Shown: in pieces, positions 40,342-51,869 of the stretch
How the letters are laid out: every line of letters starts with the position of its first letter
Position numbering within the stretch: position 1 is the first letter of the stretch
NCBI GenBank assembly: GCA_002077045.2
Contig: KZ111155.1
Coordinates: forward strand, 225,887-289,886
Reading direction: 5' to 3'
DNA length: 64,000 nucleotides
Origin: Rachicladosporium sp. CCFEE 5018
Lineage: Eukaryota > Ascomycota > Dothideomycetes > Cladosporiales > Cladosporiaceae
The notes under the pieces: generated by a model
The model's database searches: none
Seen by the model: the letters and a program-made list of their open reading frames with translations, nothing else
Told to the model about the DNA's origin: nothing
Program-made: the position numbers and the translations under genes

Positions 40342-42009
40342 CTATAGCTCATCATGACCGTCCGCCTTTACCTCCTCCACAAGTGGCTCCTCACCGCCTG
40401 TCCCAGCTTCTGCAGTAGGCTGCGCCGCCCTCGCACTAGCATCCGCCATTAACTTCTCATAAGCCTCATCATCAAGCTCCTCAAACTCAAAGTCCATACC
40501 CTTAGGCATCTGCTCCTTTAGCTGGTCCGCCATACTTCCCCCACTCGACGGCTTACTTGCCAAAGGCTCCTTCGTCTCCACCGGCGCAGCAGGCAGCTCC
40601 TCAACAGGCACAATCAGCCCCTCAGGCAACCTCGACTTCGCGCCATCGCCCATGCGGATCTCGTCGATCCAGGTCTCGAGTGCGTTGTGCGAGTAGTCGG
40701 TGGAGATGTAGTGTCTATACCAGCCGCGCTTGCCGTTGACGGCTACGAGTTGGATGTCGCGGCCCAGACTTAGGCGTGTGCGAAGAGCGGAGGCTTGGCT
40801 GTTGGTTGAGGGAAGCTGGTAGAAGGGGAAGAGGTTGCGCTTTGCGGCTTCGTGCTTGGCGTGAATTTCGCTTAGGGCGCCTACGACTTCGGTCGTGGGG
40901 TCGTTGCCGGTGCCTTGGTCGAATTGGGTCATGTCTTCGGACATGAGAGCGAGGATGCAGGTGCCTGATTTGGTGTTTAGGCATTTTTGCTGTAGGGATA
41001 GCCCTTCGGGAAGGGAGGTGATGGGTGGGGCGATGTCGGGGAGAGCGACTGGCTTCTGCTTCTCGACTATTGGCTCGGGAGACTCGGTCGGAGGGTTCAT
41101 GTCCTCGAGAGTCTCGGTCGTCTGTGTCGCTGCTGAGCTGGCACTTTCAACACTCTCGTGGGACGCGGATGCCTTGGAGAACGATAAAGATGCCTTGCTG
41201 CTCTTCGCTGAGTCCTTCTTCGTAGAGGACGCCTTCTTGCTCTTTGACTTCTTCGGTGCTGGATCCGGATTCGGCGTCGCAACCTTTGACAAGAATGCAA
41301 CCATGGGCTCCTTCTTCAACTCGCCGCTGTAGATCATTGGCTCTGCATCTGCACTCGTGAGTATCATGAACGTCGGGAACTTCGTCACGCCCATCTTGTC
41401 AGCCGTCTGCGTCTCCTTGTCCCTGATCTGTGCGACCTTAACACTCCCCAAGAAGTCGATTGCCAATGCCTTCAAGAGAGCGCTGACAGTCCCCTTGTCC
41501 GAGAACAAAATCGCCTTCACCCCACTCTCCCCAACCCAAGTCTCATACTCCCCATCCTTCAACCTCGTGACATGGTTCGGGATCTTGTCAATCACCGCAT
41601 CCACGATCCCCTTCGCCGTCCTCGGACCCTGGTACTCCTCCACCGCGGGTTTCCCAGCTTTCTTTCCCGGTCGCACGATCTTCAGCGTTGGGAAGCCCTT
41701 GACGTCCATCCCGCCGCAGAAGGGCTTATTGAGCTCATCATCGCAGTTTACGGCGGCGACCTTGGCTAGGCCGGCGAGGGATTTGGCGGCTTTCTCGTAA
41801 GCGGGCTGGAGGTTCTTGCAGTGGCCGCACCAGGGGGCGTAGAATTCGAGGATGCTAGTGTGATTACTGTTGGCTATCAGGGACTGGTAGTCAGTGCCTG
41901 AGACTTGGAGGACGGGAGAGCCTTTGGAGTATAGACCCGCTGCGAGGGTAGAGGGGAGGGAGAGGAGGAGAGCTGCTGCTGTGAGGGAGTGCATCATTGG
42001 GGAGGGCAT
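40342..42009 (-). CDS. ER protein disulfide-isomerase-like thioredoxin protein (MPD1 type), copy B
   Basis: 555 residues, colinear with copy A without gaps: signal peptide, APWCGHCK active site (Cys61/Cys64), Lys/Ser linker, HDEL terminus. About a dozen substitutions, clustered in the linker (DSAKSSKASLSFS for DSSKRSKASSSFS), while the catalytic domain is unchanged apart from the signal peptide. Many silent differences, especially in the first half of the gene, show that both copies are under purifying selection. Head-to-head with VTA1 copy B. Confidence 0.88.
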   Translation of the reverse strand: MPSPMMHSLTAAALLLSLPSTLAAGLYSKGSPVLQVSGTDYQSLIANSNHTSILEFYAPWCGHCKNLQPAYEKAAKSLAGLAKVAAVNCDDELNKPFCGGMDVKGFPTLKIVRPGKKAGKPAVEEYQGPRTAKGIVDAVIDKIPNHVTRLKDGEYETWVGESGVKAILFSDKGTVSALLKALAIDFLGSVKVAQIRDKETQTADKMGVTKFPTFMILTSADAEPMIYSGELKKEPMVAFLSKVATPNPDPAPKKSKSKKASSTKKDSAKSSKASLSFSKASASHESVESASSAATQTTETLEDMNPPTESPEPIVEKQKPVALPDIAPPITSLPEGLSLQQKCLNTKSGTCILALMSEDMTQFDQGTGNDPTTEVVGALSEIHAKHEAAKRNLFPFYQLPSTNSQASALRTRLSLGRDIQLVAVNGKRGWYRHYISTDYSHNALETWIDEIRMGDGAKSRLPEGLIVPVEELPAAPVETKEPLASKPSSGGSMADQLKEQMPKGMDFEFEELDDEAYEKLMADASARAAQPTAEAGTGGEEPLVEEVKADGHDEL

Positions 42010-42319
42010 GGCTGTAGCAATTCAATGATGAGACGTGGGCTTGGGAGGAGAGATTGGATTTGACTGATACGAGCTTCTACATACTCATATGCTTACACGA
42101 CATGCAAGTTGTCCTCTTTCATGCGGTGCAATTATTAGCTACAACAGCTGGCCCATGCTCGCACGACGATTTACCCCACACTCTGTAAGTGAAACATCGT
42201 CGTCAGGTACCATGACCGCATGCTTTCTTATCCTCATATCGCTGCCTACCTTGTAGATGCAAAGATCGCAAGCAAACCGACTCCCGTACTCGTGACAACA
42301 GGTGTCATTACATGCAACC
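42010..42319. promoter_or_regulatory. Bidirectional promoter region between PDI and VTA1, copy B
   Basis: 310 bp between divergent starts; partly conserved with copy A (19031-19334). No factor site named. Confidence 0.45.
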
Positions 42320-43564
42320 ATGGCAGTCGAACTCCCCTCCGCGCTCAAGTCAGCAGACTGCCAGCGCTTCGCAACCCGCGCCGCTCAGCTCGAGAAGTTC
42401 CGCCCGATAGTCACATACTGGTGTAAGCGCACCACACCAGAAGCTGTAGGACATGGCTAAGTATCACGGTCAGGCGAGTACTACATCCTCCAAATTATTC
42501 TCAATAAGCAACTCCACACCACCTCAGAAGAAGTCTCCAACTATGCTGTGCACTTAATGGATAAGCTTGAGGCGTACAAATCTGAGAACGCTGCTAACGA
42601 TGCTGTGGTTGATGATGTGGCGGCTAAGGCATATGTTGAGAACTTCGCGCTTGGGACGTTTGCACGGGCTGAGACGGAGCAGAGGGGTAATGTGGTGAAG
42701 AGGCAGACTGCAGATACGTTCCAGGCTGCTGCAACATTCCTGGATTTGCTCAGTATATGGGGTGCTTTGGACGTGGAGGCTGCGGCAAAGAGCAAGTTCG
42801 CGAAGTTCCATGCGTTGAGGATCGCGAGGGCATTGAAGGAGGGAAAAGACCCGAATGAGACGAACCCGAAGGTTGAGGAGCCCGCGCTGCCTAAGGAGCC
42901 GGATGACGAGGTTGAGCAGGAGCTAAAGGATCTGGAGAGGGAGGGGAGGGAAGCGACGTACAGGCCACCGACTGTGGAGAGCGCACCGGACAGTCACCAG
43001 GCTTCGCGTGCAATCAGTGCTTCTCGAGGTAGTCCTCCTCTATCGCTACCTACGCAGCCTTCCGATGAGCCGCATGCTGGCGGAGCACAAGATCGGAATC
43101 CGGCCGATGTTGACGCGGAAGATGAGCCGGAATCAGCGAGCAGGACTGCGTCGGTCGGCGGTGGCTACTTCCCCTCGGTCCCTACCGGCACTTCAGGCGA
43201 CGCACATCATGGCACTGCAGCCGATCCTCCATCGGACACGACCTTCGCAGCTCCATCCGCGGACCCATCAGACTTCTACAGCCTCCCTCCGTCAGCGCCC
43301 GCATTGCCAGTTCATAGCATACCTTCACCCCCAACACCTCAAGCTCCGATCCAGCCGCCACCGCAGCCTTATAGTCAAATACCACCTAGACCAGCAGCGC
43401 CGACGCCTACTGCAACGCGACCCTCAGCACTACGGACGGACGATGACAGCGTGATGGCGGCACAGAAGCATGCAAAGTGGGCGATCTCGGCGCTGAACTT
43501 TGAGGATGTGCCTACGGCCGTGGCGGAGCTGAAGAGGGCGTTGGAGAGTTTGGGAGGGCTGTGA
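42320..43564 (+). CDS. VTA1: Vta1/LIP5 ESCRT-III-Vps4 cofactor, copy B
   Basis: Exon 1 42320-42422 (MAVELPSALKSADCQRFATR), intron 42423-42473 (51 bp, same length as copy A), exon 2 42474-43564; 397 residues. The MIT-like N-terminus and C-terminal helices (KWAISALNFEDVPTAVAELK) are unchanged in sense; differences are scattered in the linker (DRNPADVD for NRNMADVD). Role: stimulates Vps4 in late ESCRT function. Intact. Confidence 0.9.
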
Positions 43565-44245
43565 GTCACATCCGGAACTGCTTCACATCTTACACGAGTC
43601 GACATCTGGGCGAAGGTGCCTTACACACAGTGACCTTGGAGGTCTGGTGGTATGGTGTGTCCGAGAGACACTATTGTAGGTCAAGAGTACACGTTTTAAG
43701 AAGTCGGGGATCCATGTCGACTACATCACGTGTTGGATGCGGTACCACGGTGGTGGTGATGAGGTAGCATTTCGGCCATTTGGGTCTGAGGCAGGGGAGT
43801 ACCCAAGGCTATACCCAGATGTTAGTATATATGAGCTAGTGTAGTCCATTGTACTATCACTGCTAGCTCCAATATCTCCATGTCTCTCTATCTCCAAGGT
43901 CAATGTCGGTCACGTTTGACATATTTGCCTTTTTGTCTGAGGCTCTCACAGTTGTGATGACTCAGATCCACGGGTAATGCCGGCGCTAGACGGAAACCGC
44001 GAACAATCAAGCTGCTTTACTGTTCACGAACCACTACACTGCTGACTTCACACAACCCCCTCTACACGTCCAACCTCTGGATCATCATACTTTCTTTGAG
44101 TGCCAACCAGCCATCGACTGGCTCACACCCTCATACCTGCGCGCACAAGGAAGCGCATTCACGACACCCCCCCCCACCGCAGTAACCCCGCAGGCCGGGA
44201 GCAATACCCTCTACCACCCCTCCGATACCCCCCACACCCGTTACG
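43565..44245. other. Intergenic between VTA1 and MEX67, copy B
   Basis: Counterpart of 20580-21262; shorter C homopolymer at about 44166. No gene recognised. Confidence 0.45.
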
Positions 44246-46398
44246 ATGCCCGGCCGTGGCAGCTCTGCCCCGAAAGCTGCACCTCGAGGACCCGCCGCAC
44301 TCCGTCGCGACAGACTTCGAAAGGACCGCGATGGGGATCTGGCCATGGATGTCGCAGTGAAGGGGCGTGCTGCACGTGTGGGCAAATCATCGCCAGTACC
44401 TACAGGCCCGCGCAGTGAAGGCTCAATGCGCAGCTCAAGAGGCGGATTGCTAAGTACTGGTGCTCAGCGTGCTATTCTCAAGCATGCAGGTGCAGGTGAC
44501 ATCGCGATGAAGGAGGGCCGGACGTCGCAGCCCCGCGGAAACTTGGAACTAAGGATCAGCAACTGGACCAAGAACAAAGCATCGAGCAACCCGGACGGCG
44601 GCCTCAGCTCGCTTCTCTCATGGCTCGAGAAGAAGGCAAGCACGAGGCTGAGCTCAAGAGCTAGGAATGTGAAGATCAAGAAGGTATGTCGTCGCCGCTG
44701 CTCTTGCCATACCGGACACTATCTACATCGCTCGCTCGACGCATCCGGTCCGCTCTCGTTTGCAGCCAATCTCAGAACGACGACCGCGATTACTTGAAAG
44801 GCCTTGTGGATACTCCCTTTATATGCTAGACGCTCCTTGCTGGAATTACGACAATACTAACGTACATACAGTCGAGGAAAGACGGAGATGATGTGGTGAT
44901 CAGTGTGCCAGCAGAGGACGTTGGTGCAGTGCTGAGGTTGGACGGCTACGTGTGGGCAGGAGTGAACGTCAGTGTGACGAGGCTTACAGGAGACGGCAAG
45001 ACGGCGGAGAGGAATGATGCGACCGAGAAGACTCGCAACATGCTGAAGGGTGTGCTCGAGCGGCGGTACAATGCGGATGCGAAGTTGCTCGACTTCAGTC
45101 AGCTTGCTTCAGACTCAGAGCTGCAGCAGGAAGCAGTGTTCAACTCGAAGAGCACTGCCAGCAAGTTCTTCCCGGCAATGATGGTTGTTCTCGACAAGGC
45201 ATTCGACTCGATCAAAGATCGCGACGCTGCTGTACAGAGCGTCTCACTGGCAAACAATGAGCTGGCGGACCTCAAAGTAGTGAGTTCGTTGTCTGAGTTT
45301 CTCCCACAGCTCAAGAACCTGGACCTTTCGAACAACAAGTTTGAGAAGCTGGATCAACTCGTCCTGTGGAGGAAGCGGTTCCACCACCTCGACCAACTCG
45401 TTCTCTCCGGCAACCCTATCGAGCAAGCAGATCCGACCTTCGCAACCACCATCATACAATGGTTCCCGAAGCTGCGCACTCTCAACGGCGTCCAGGTCCG
45501 GACTGACGAAGAAATTGCGAAGCGCGCAGAGGCTGGCGCTATTCCATTCCCGCTGCGCTCGGCATCTTTCCAGGACGAAGGCGGTATTGTGGTGGAGTTT
45601 GTCAAGAACTTCATCCTCGGCTTCGACACAGATCGCGCAGCATTGGCCAAGCACTATTACGACGACAAGTCCGACTTCTCTTACGCCGTCAACACATCAG
45701 CACCTCGCGACCCTGCTGCGAGTGAGGCCGAGAAGGGCGACTGGGGCAACTACATCAAGAACAGTCGCAACCTCAAGAAGACAAGCCATCCTGGTGCACG
45801 GCAACATAGGCTGTTCCGCGGCACACAGGCAATTTCGGATGTCTTCGCTGGGCTGCCGAAGACGAAGCATCCGGATCTGGCGGCTGAGGCGAGGAATTAC
45901 ATGATTGAGGCGCACATCCAGCCAGGCGTGCCCGATCTCACTGGGCAGAGTGTGAGTGGTGTCGATGGGTTCACGATCACGATGCATGGCGAGTTCGACG
46001 AGGTGGTTGCGGCGACCGGGCAGAGCAAGAAGAAGCGCAGCTTTGACCGGACTATCGTCATCGGTCCGAGTGTGCCTGGCTCGCCTTCCCAGATACGCGT
46101 GGTAAACGACATACTCACGATCCGCGCGTATGGTGGTGCTCAAGCTTTCGACCCCGATAACTTCGAGGATTGGACTACGACCGCACCACCAAATGCCGAC
46201 AACATCCCTCAATTCCCTGCCGGTGTCACCCTCGAGATCGCCGAGCAGATGGTCATTGAGTTGCAGAAGCAAACTCGTATGACTATTGGCTATGCGAAGG
46301 ATTGCTTGGAGCAGGTCTCGTGGGACTTCGCGAGGGCTGTGCAAGCTTTTGAGAGTGTGAAGGGGAATTTGCCTGCGGATGCGTTTGTGGCTGAGTAG
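44246..46398 (+). CDS. MEX67: MEX67 (NXF1-type) mRNA export factor, complete
   Basis: Exon 1 44246-44683, intron 44684-44871 (188 bp, GTATGT, TACTAAC branch, ATACAG), exon 2 44872-46398; 654 residues. A basic, Arg/Gly-rich N-terminus (1-146) for RNA binding; leucine-rich repeats at about 266-353 (VSLANNELADLK, LKNLDLSNNKFEKL, LVLSGNPIEQ, LRTLNGVQV); NTF2-like domain at about 386-563 (VEFVKNFILGFDTDRAALAK .. FDRTIVIGPS) that pairs with Mtr2; and a C-terminal UBA-like TAP-C domain (about 598-654: MTIGYAKDCLEQVSWDFARA) that contacts FG nucleoporins. It carries mRNPs through the nuclear pore. This is the only complete copy in the window. Confidence 0.93.
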
Positions 46399-46886
46399 AG
46401 TGCGGCTACATGTGCGAAGGAGTCCATGGGAGAGGGAATGAGAGAGCGGAGAGGGTTACTGGTGGCGGTTTGAGCACTGCATGTACTACAATGGAATTAG
46501 CGAGGCGTTGGAGGGACTGGGATGGAAGCGGATCAGATTGTTGGCGATTCTCTTTTGCGTGGCAAAGGCGTGGCTGCGAGGTATAGATCCACCAACACGC
46601 GCATGAGCGCTGCCTGCTTCCCACAATGTCCACTCTCCCAGTCTCAGTGTCGCATTGCCCGTACCCGTGGTTCGACATGTGTAGCCCTGGAAATATATGA
46701 CTGTTATGACACCACGTGATCGATGTGCGGATCTTGCCGCTATCAAGCTGCACCTTCAAACACCTGAATCTACCATCTACTGCGATACCTCTACGCCTGA
46801 TCGCTACACCCGCGCCACCAACAACTGCGTGCGCTCCGCCATCACCACCCTCCCTACCTCATCGACACTCATCAGAGTGCATCACA
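46399..46886. other. Intergenic between MEX67 and SF3B1
   Basis: Tandem arrangement; MEX67 3' UTR and SF3B1 promoter. No gene recognised. Confidence 0.5.
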
Positions 46887-49800
46887 ATGTCGGACGGTAA
46901 GAGTTAGACCCCCTCATCAACACCCTCCCACCCCATCACTGACAATGACTCCTCAGCGGCGTTCGAGGCTGCGCGCAAGGGCGCGGCAGAGCGCAGCACC
47001 TCCAGCAAGAAGCCCTCCTCTGCCCGCGACAGCCAACGCAACACATCCACCAAAGTCTCGCTGAGCGAGAACTTCGACACTGAGCTCTACGGTAATGGCG
47101 GCGGAGATAAATTTGCTGGCTACAACACTGAGATTGCTGGGGAGATGGATGTCGATGCCGAGAGCGGGGATGACGAGGAGGACGGCGATGAGGGGAGACT
47201 GGTAGGTCAGTACACCGCCACCGCGGCGCAGATCGGGGAGTGGAATTCCGGCGCGGCTGGGGAGGAGGATATCCTGGATAGCAGGGAGAAGCAAGCGCAG
47301 ATTCAGAGTCGGGAGACAGATTACCAACGTAAGCGGTTTGCTCGGCGGCTCAGCGGGGGCGCGGTGCAGACTGGGGAGGCGAAGAGCTACCGCGAGACGA
47401 TGGCTGAGCGGGACTTGGAGAGGGAGGAGGAGAGAGTGAAGAGGGCGATTGAGGAGAAGACGAAGGAGCAGATCGCGAATGGGGAGGATGATATGGAGGT
47501 TGATGCGAAGCCGACGCTCGCGCTTGAGGAGGTGAAGCCGGAGAGGAAGAGGAGGAAGCGGGGATGGGATGCGGATGAGAGTACTGCGCCGGTTGAGAAG
47601 GAAGAGACGAATGGGGTGAATGGGCATGCGGCTGAGGGCGAGGCGAAGAGGAAGAAGACCAGGTGGGACACTTCAGGTGGCGATGGAGCTGTGGCGTACA
47701 ATGCTGAGGGCGAGCTTATTAATGCCGATGGGGAGAGTGTGGCGGCTGAGAGTAAGGCTGGTAAAAAGAAGAGCAGATGGGACACTACCGCTGAGGTGGA
47801 GGTGCCAACTACGAATGGTGTTGCGGACACCGCAGTGTCGAAGCGGCGTTCCAAGTGGGATGTTGCTGGTCCTGCAAGTGGTGCTGGAGGTCCTGTGGGC
47901 TCAGCGACGCCCATGCAGCCACTCACTGCATTCGGTGGAGATCAGTCGAACCGCAATGCGCCGCTATCAGATGAGGAGCTTGACGAGCTGCTACCATCAG
48001 ANNNNNNNNNNNNNNNNNNNNNNNNNNNNNNNNNNNNNNNNNNNNNNNNNNNNNNNNNNNNNNNNNNNNNNNNNNNNNNNNNNNNNNNNNNNNNNNNNNN
48101 NGAGAGTACTGCGCCGGTTGAGAAGGAAGAGACGAATGGGGTGAATGGGCATGCGGCTGAGGGCGAGGCGAAGAGGAAGAAGACCAGGTGGGACACTTCA
48201 GGTGGCGATGGAGCTGTGGCGTACAATGCTGAGGGCGAGCTTATTAATGCCGATGGGGAGAGTGTGGCGGCTGAGAGTAAGGCTGGTAAAAAGAAGAGCA
48301 GATGGGACACTACCGCTGAGGTGGAGGTGCCAACTACGAATGGTGTTGCGGACACCGCAGTGTCGAAGCGGCGTTCCAAGTGGGATGTTGCTGGTCCTGC
48401 AAGTGGTGCTGGAGGTCCTGTGGGCTCAGCGACGCCCATGCAGCCACTCACTGCATTCGGTGGAGATCAGTCGAACCGCAATGCGCCGCTATCAGATGAG
48501 GAGCTTGACGAGCTGCTACCATCAGAAGGCTACAAGATCTTGGATCCACCGCCTGGATATGAGCCGCTGCGAGCACCGAAAAATCGACTCGCTGTACCTG
48601 CCACTCCACTTCCCACTGGTGGCTTCATGAATCAGGAGCCTGTTGACGCTCGATCTATGGGCAAGCAGCTACCTTCGGACATTCCTGGAGTCGGTGATCT
48701 GCAGTTCTTCAAGGCCGAGGACATGCAGTACTTCGGCAAGCTAGTCGACGGCGCGGACGAGAACGATCTTAGTGTGGACGAGCTCAAGACCCGTAAGATC
48801 ATGCGTCTGCTGCTGAAGGTCAAGAACGGCACGCCACCGATGAGGAAGACTGCGCTACGACAGCTGACCGACAATGCACGTACGTTCGGAGCTGGTCCAC
48901 TATTCGACCAGATCTTACCTCTACTCATGGAGAAATCGCTCGAAGATCAGGAGCGCCATCTGCTGGTCAAGGTCATCGATCGTGTGCTATACAAGCTGGA
49001 TGAATTGGTCAGGCCATATGTCCACCGCATTCTCGTCGTCATCGAGCCACTGCTCATCGATCAGGATTACTACGCTCGAGTCGAGGGCCGCGAGATCATC
49101 TCGAACTTGGCCAAGGCTGCTGGACTGGCGCACATGATCAGTACGATGCGTCCCGATATCGATCACGTCGATGAGTATGTGCGCAACACCACCGCCCGCG
49201 CATTCGCCGTCGTAGCGAGCGCGCTCGGCATCCCGACTCTCCTCCCCTTCCTCAAAGCTGTCTGCAAAAGCAAGAAGTCCTGGCAAGCCCGCCACACGGG
49301 CGTCAAGATCGTACAGCAAATCCCCATCCTCATGGGCTGTGCCGTCCTTCCTCACCTCAAAGGATTGGTAGACTGCATCGGCGACAATCTCAACGACGAG
49401 CAGACCAAAGTGCGCACAGTCACATCCCTCGCACTGGCAGCCTTAGCAGAAGCCTCCAACCCCTTCGGCATCGAATCCTTTGACGACATCCTGAACCCGC
49501 TCTGGACTGGCGCGCGTAAGCAGCGCGGCAAAGGTCTCGCGGGCTTCTTGAAGGCCGTGGGCTATATCATCCCGCTCATGGACGAGGAGTACTCGAATTA
49601 CTACACTAGTCAGATCATGGAGATCTTGATCCGCGAATTCCAGAGTCCGGACGAGGAGATGAAGAAAGTCGTGCTCAAGGTGGTCTCCCAGTGCGCTGGT
49701 ACCTCCGGCGTGACGGCTGGCTATCTCAAGGACACTGTTCTGTCGGACTTCTTCAAGTTCTTCTGGGTGAGGAGGATGGCGCTTGATCGGAGGAATTATA

Positions 49801-51215
49801 AGCAGGTCGTTGAGACTACTGTTGATCTGGGGAATAAGGTGGGTGTTGGTGAGATTGTGGAGCGGATTGTGGGTAATCTCAAGGATGAGAGTGAGGCTTA
49901 CCGCAAGATGACTGTTGAGACAATCGAGAAGGTCATCTCTGCTATGGGCGCAGCGGACATCAATGACCGCCTTGAAGAGCGCCTGGTCGACGGCATCCTG
50001 CACGCTTTCCAAGAGCAGAGCGTGGAGGATATTGTGCTTCTCAATGGCTTCGGCACCGTCGTCAACGCCCTTGGAACGCGATGCAAGCCTTACCTCCCGC
50101 AAATCGTCTCCACGATCCTCTGGCGCCTGAACAACAAGAGCGCGACAGTGCGCCAACAAGCGGCAGACCTCATCTCCAGGATCGCCGTGGTCATGAAGCA
50201 ATGCGGCGAGGACGCACTGATGGGCAAGCTGGGCACAGTTCTCTACGAATACCTAGGCGAAGAGTATCCCGAAGTCCTCGGCTCCATCCTAGGCGCCATG
50301 CGCAGCATCGTCACAGTTGTGGGCATCAACCAGATGCAGCCGCCCATCCGCGACCTTCTACCACGCATCACGCCTATCCTCCGCAATCGCCACGAAAAAG
50401 TACAAGAAAACACCATCGACCTCGTCGGACGCATCGCCGACCGCGGACCCGAGAGCGTGAACGCGCGAGAATGGATGCGCATCTGCTTTGAACTTCTTGA
50501 CATGCTCAAAGCACATAAGAAAGGCATCCGTCGCGCCGCAAACAACACTTTCGGTTTCATCGCCAAAGCCATCGGACCTCAGGACGTCCTCTCTACGCTC
50601 CTCAACAACCTCCGCGTCCAGGACCGACAGAGTCGTGTGTGTACTGCGGTGGCTATAGGTATTGTGGCCGAGACCTGCGCGCCTTTCACCGTGCTGCCGG
50701 CGCTGATGAACGAGTACCGCGTGCCGGAGCTGAATGTGCAGAATGGCGTGCTCAAAGCGCTCTCTTTCCTTTTCGAGTACATCGGCGAAATGGGCAAGGA
50801 CTACGTCTACGCCGTCACACCTTTGCTAGAAGACGCACTCATCGACAGAGATCAAGTCCATCGTCAGACCGGCGCTGCGGTTGTGAAGCACATGGCTCTC
50901 GGCGTCGTCGGCCTGGGCTGCGAAGACGCAATGCTACATCTGCTCAACCTCCTTATCCCGAACTTATTCGAAACCTCACCCCACGTCATCGACAGAGTCA
51001 TCGAAGCCATCGACGCGGTGCGGGTGGCTGTCGGTACCGGCGCGGTGATGAACTATGTCTGGGCGGGTCTGTTCCATCCGGCTAGGAAGGTACGGGTGCC
51101 GTATTGGAGATTGTACAATGATGCTTATGTTATGAGCGCGGATGCCATGGTGCCTTATTATCCGCCGCTTGAGGAGGAGAAGTTGAGGAGGAAGGAGCTG
51201 TTCGTTATGATATAG
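46887..51215 (+). CDS. SF3B1 / Hsh155 (Prp10) U2 snRNP subunit, interrupted by an assembly gap
   Basis: Exon 1 46887-46896 (MSD), intron 46897-46956 (60 bp, GTAAGA, CTGAC branch, CTCAG), exon 2 46957-51215. The N-terminal disordered region has tryptophan motifs (KRGWDADE, KKTRWDTSG, KKSRWDT, RRSKWDV) of the ULM type that bind UHM domains of splicing factors. Then GYKILDPPPGYEPLR and a C-terminal HEAT-repeat superhelix. DEQTKVRT and WQARHTGVKIVQQ keep the lysines corresponding to human K700 and K666. It binds the branch-site region in the spliceosome. The frame stays open across the gap only because 425 + 100 bp = 175 codons; without the repeated piece the protein is about 1247 residues, normal for the family. 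Confidence 0.92.
47577..48001 (+). repeat. 425 bp direct repeat, left unit (contig end overlap)
   Basis: Identical to 48102-48526 by reading, from GAGAGTACTGCGCC to CTACCATCAGA; flanks a 100 N gap. Confidence 0.9.
48002..48101. other. Assembly gap (100 N) inside SF3B1
   Basis: Exactly 100 N between two identical 425 bp stretches, so real gap length is probably negative (the contigs overlap). Confidence 0.97.
48102..48526 (+). repeat. 425 bp direct repeat, right unit (contig end overlap)
   Basis: See the left unit at 47577-48001. Confidence 0.9.
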
Positions 51216-51869
51216 GTTGGAAGAGACGGCGATGCTGGGGGAATGGTTCAGGAGGGAGCGGGGAAGACTGGTTATATCGGCGCTGAAGATGGTGCGGAGC
51301 TCTGGCGCGACACGCGTTCCGTTGCCGTTGGGTTTCGCTTGGAGAAGATGCATGGGTGGGAAACAGTGGTGAAGCGTGCTGGTCTAGCACGAAGAAAAGA
51401 GCAGATGGAGCATGCCGTAGTGGTCAACGCCGTTAGATGTATGATCGAATCTGTACAATCAAACCCATACCTTGAGCGTCGACCGCGTCGTCATCCGTTG
51501 TTGCAATCATTCCACTGCTTTGCATTTTGACCTGACCATGTTGCCAGTGCTCCTTTCCTTCGCTGCCGTGAAGCCTACAAATATTACGCCAGTAGCCATG
51601 CCTTGCTCCGCAGGCTCGCATTACGCCGCGTACCCATTGCATCGCGTGCATAGGATCACCGTCCCATGGTGCCTGTCGCCCTCTACGCCATCATCTTCTT
51701 CGTCGGTCATGAAGAGGCCGTGGCCGACCTGTCCTCTTCAGGTGCTGGTTTCTGAGCCATCGCGAAGTACCACCAGTATCGGCGCGCATCTGATCTGGCC
51801 TCGTCTACTATCCTCCACTTTCCAGGATCCGCATCACTCGCATGCCTCTATTTACTACTGCGGCCCATC
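51216..51869. other. Intergenic between SF3B1 and the Zn2Cys6 factor (convergent)
   Basis: About 650 bp between two stop codons facing each other; 3' UTRs expected. No gene recognised. Confidence 0.5.

Noticed and set aside
1..45111. RIP (repeat-induced point mutation) as the cause of the stops
   Set aside because: Only some changes are C-to-T or G-to-A (FB4 CAG to TAG, FB5 TGG to TGA); others are transversions (TCG to TAG, GGA to TGA, TAC to TAA, TAT to TAG) and indels, and flanking genes show no biased load.
47577..48526. Genuine duplication of the ULM-rich region of SF3B1
   Set aside because: The units read as identical and are separated only by a standard 100 N gap, which is the pattern of unmerged contig ends.
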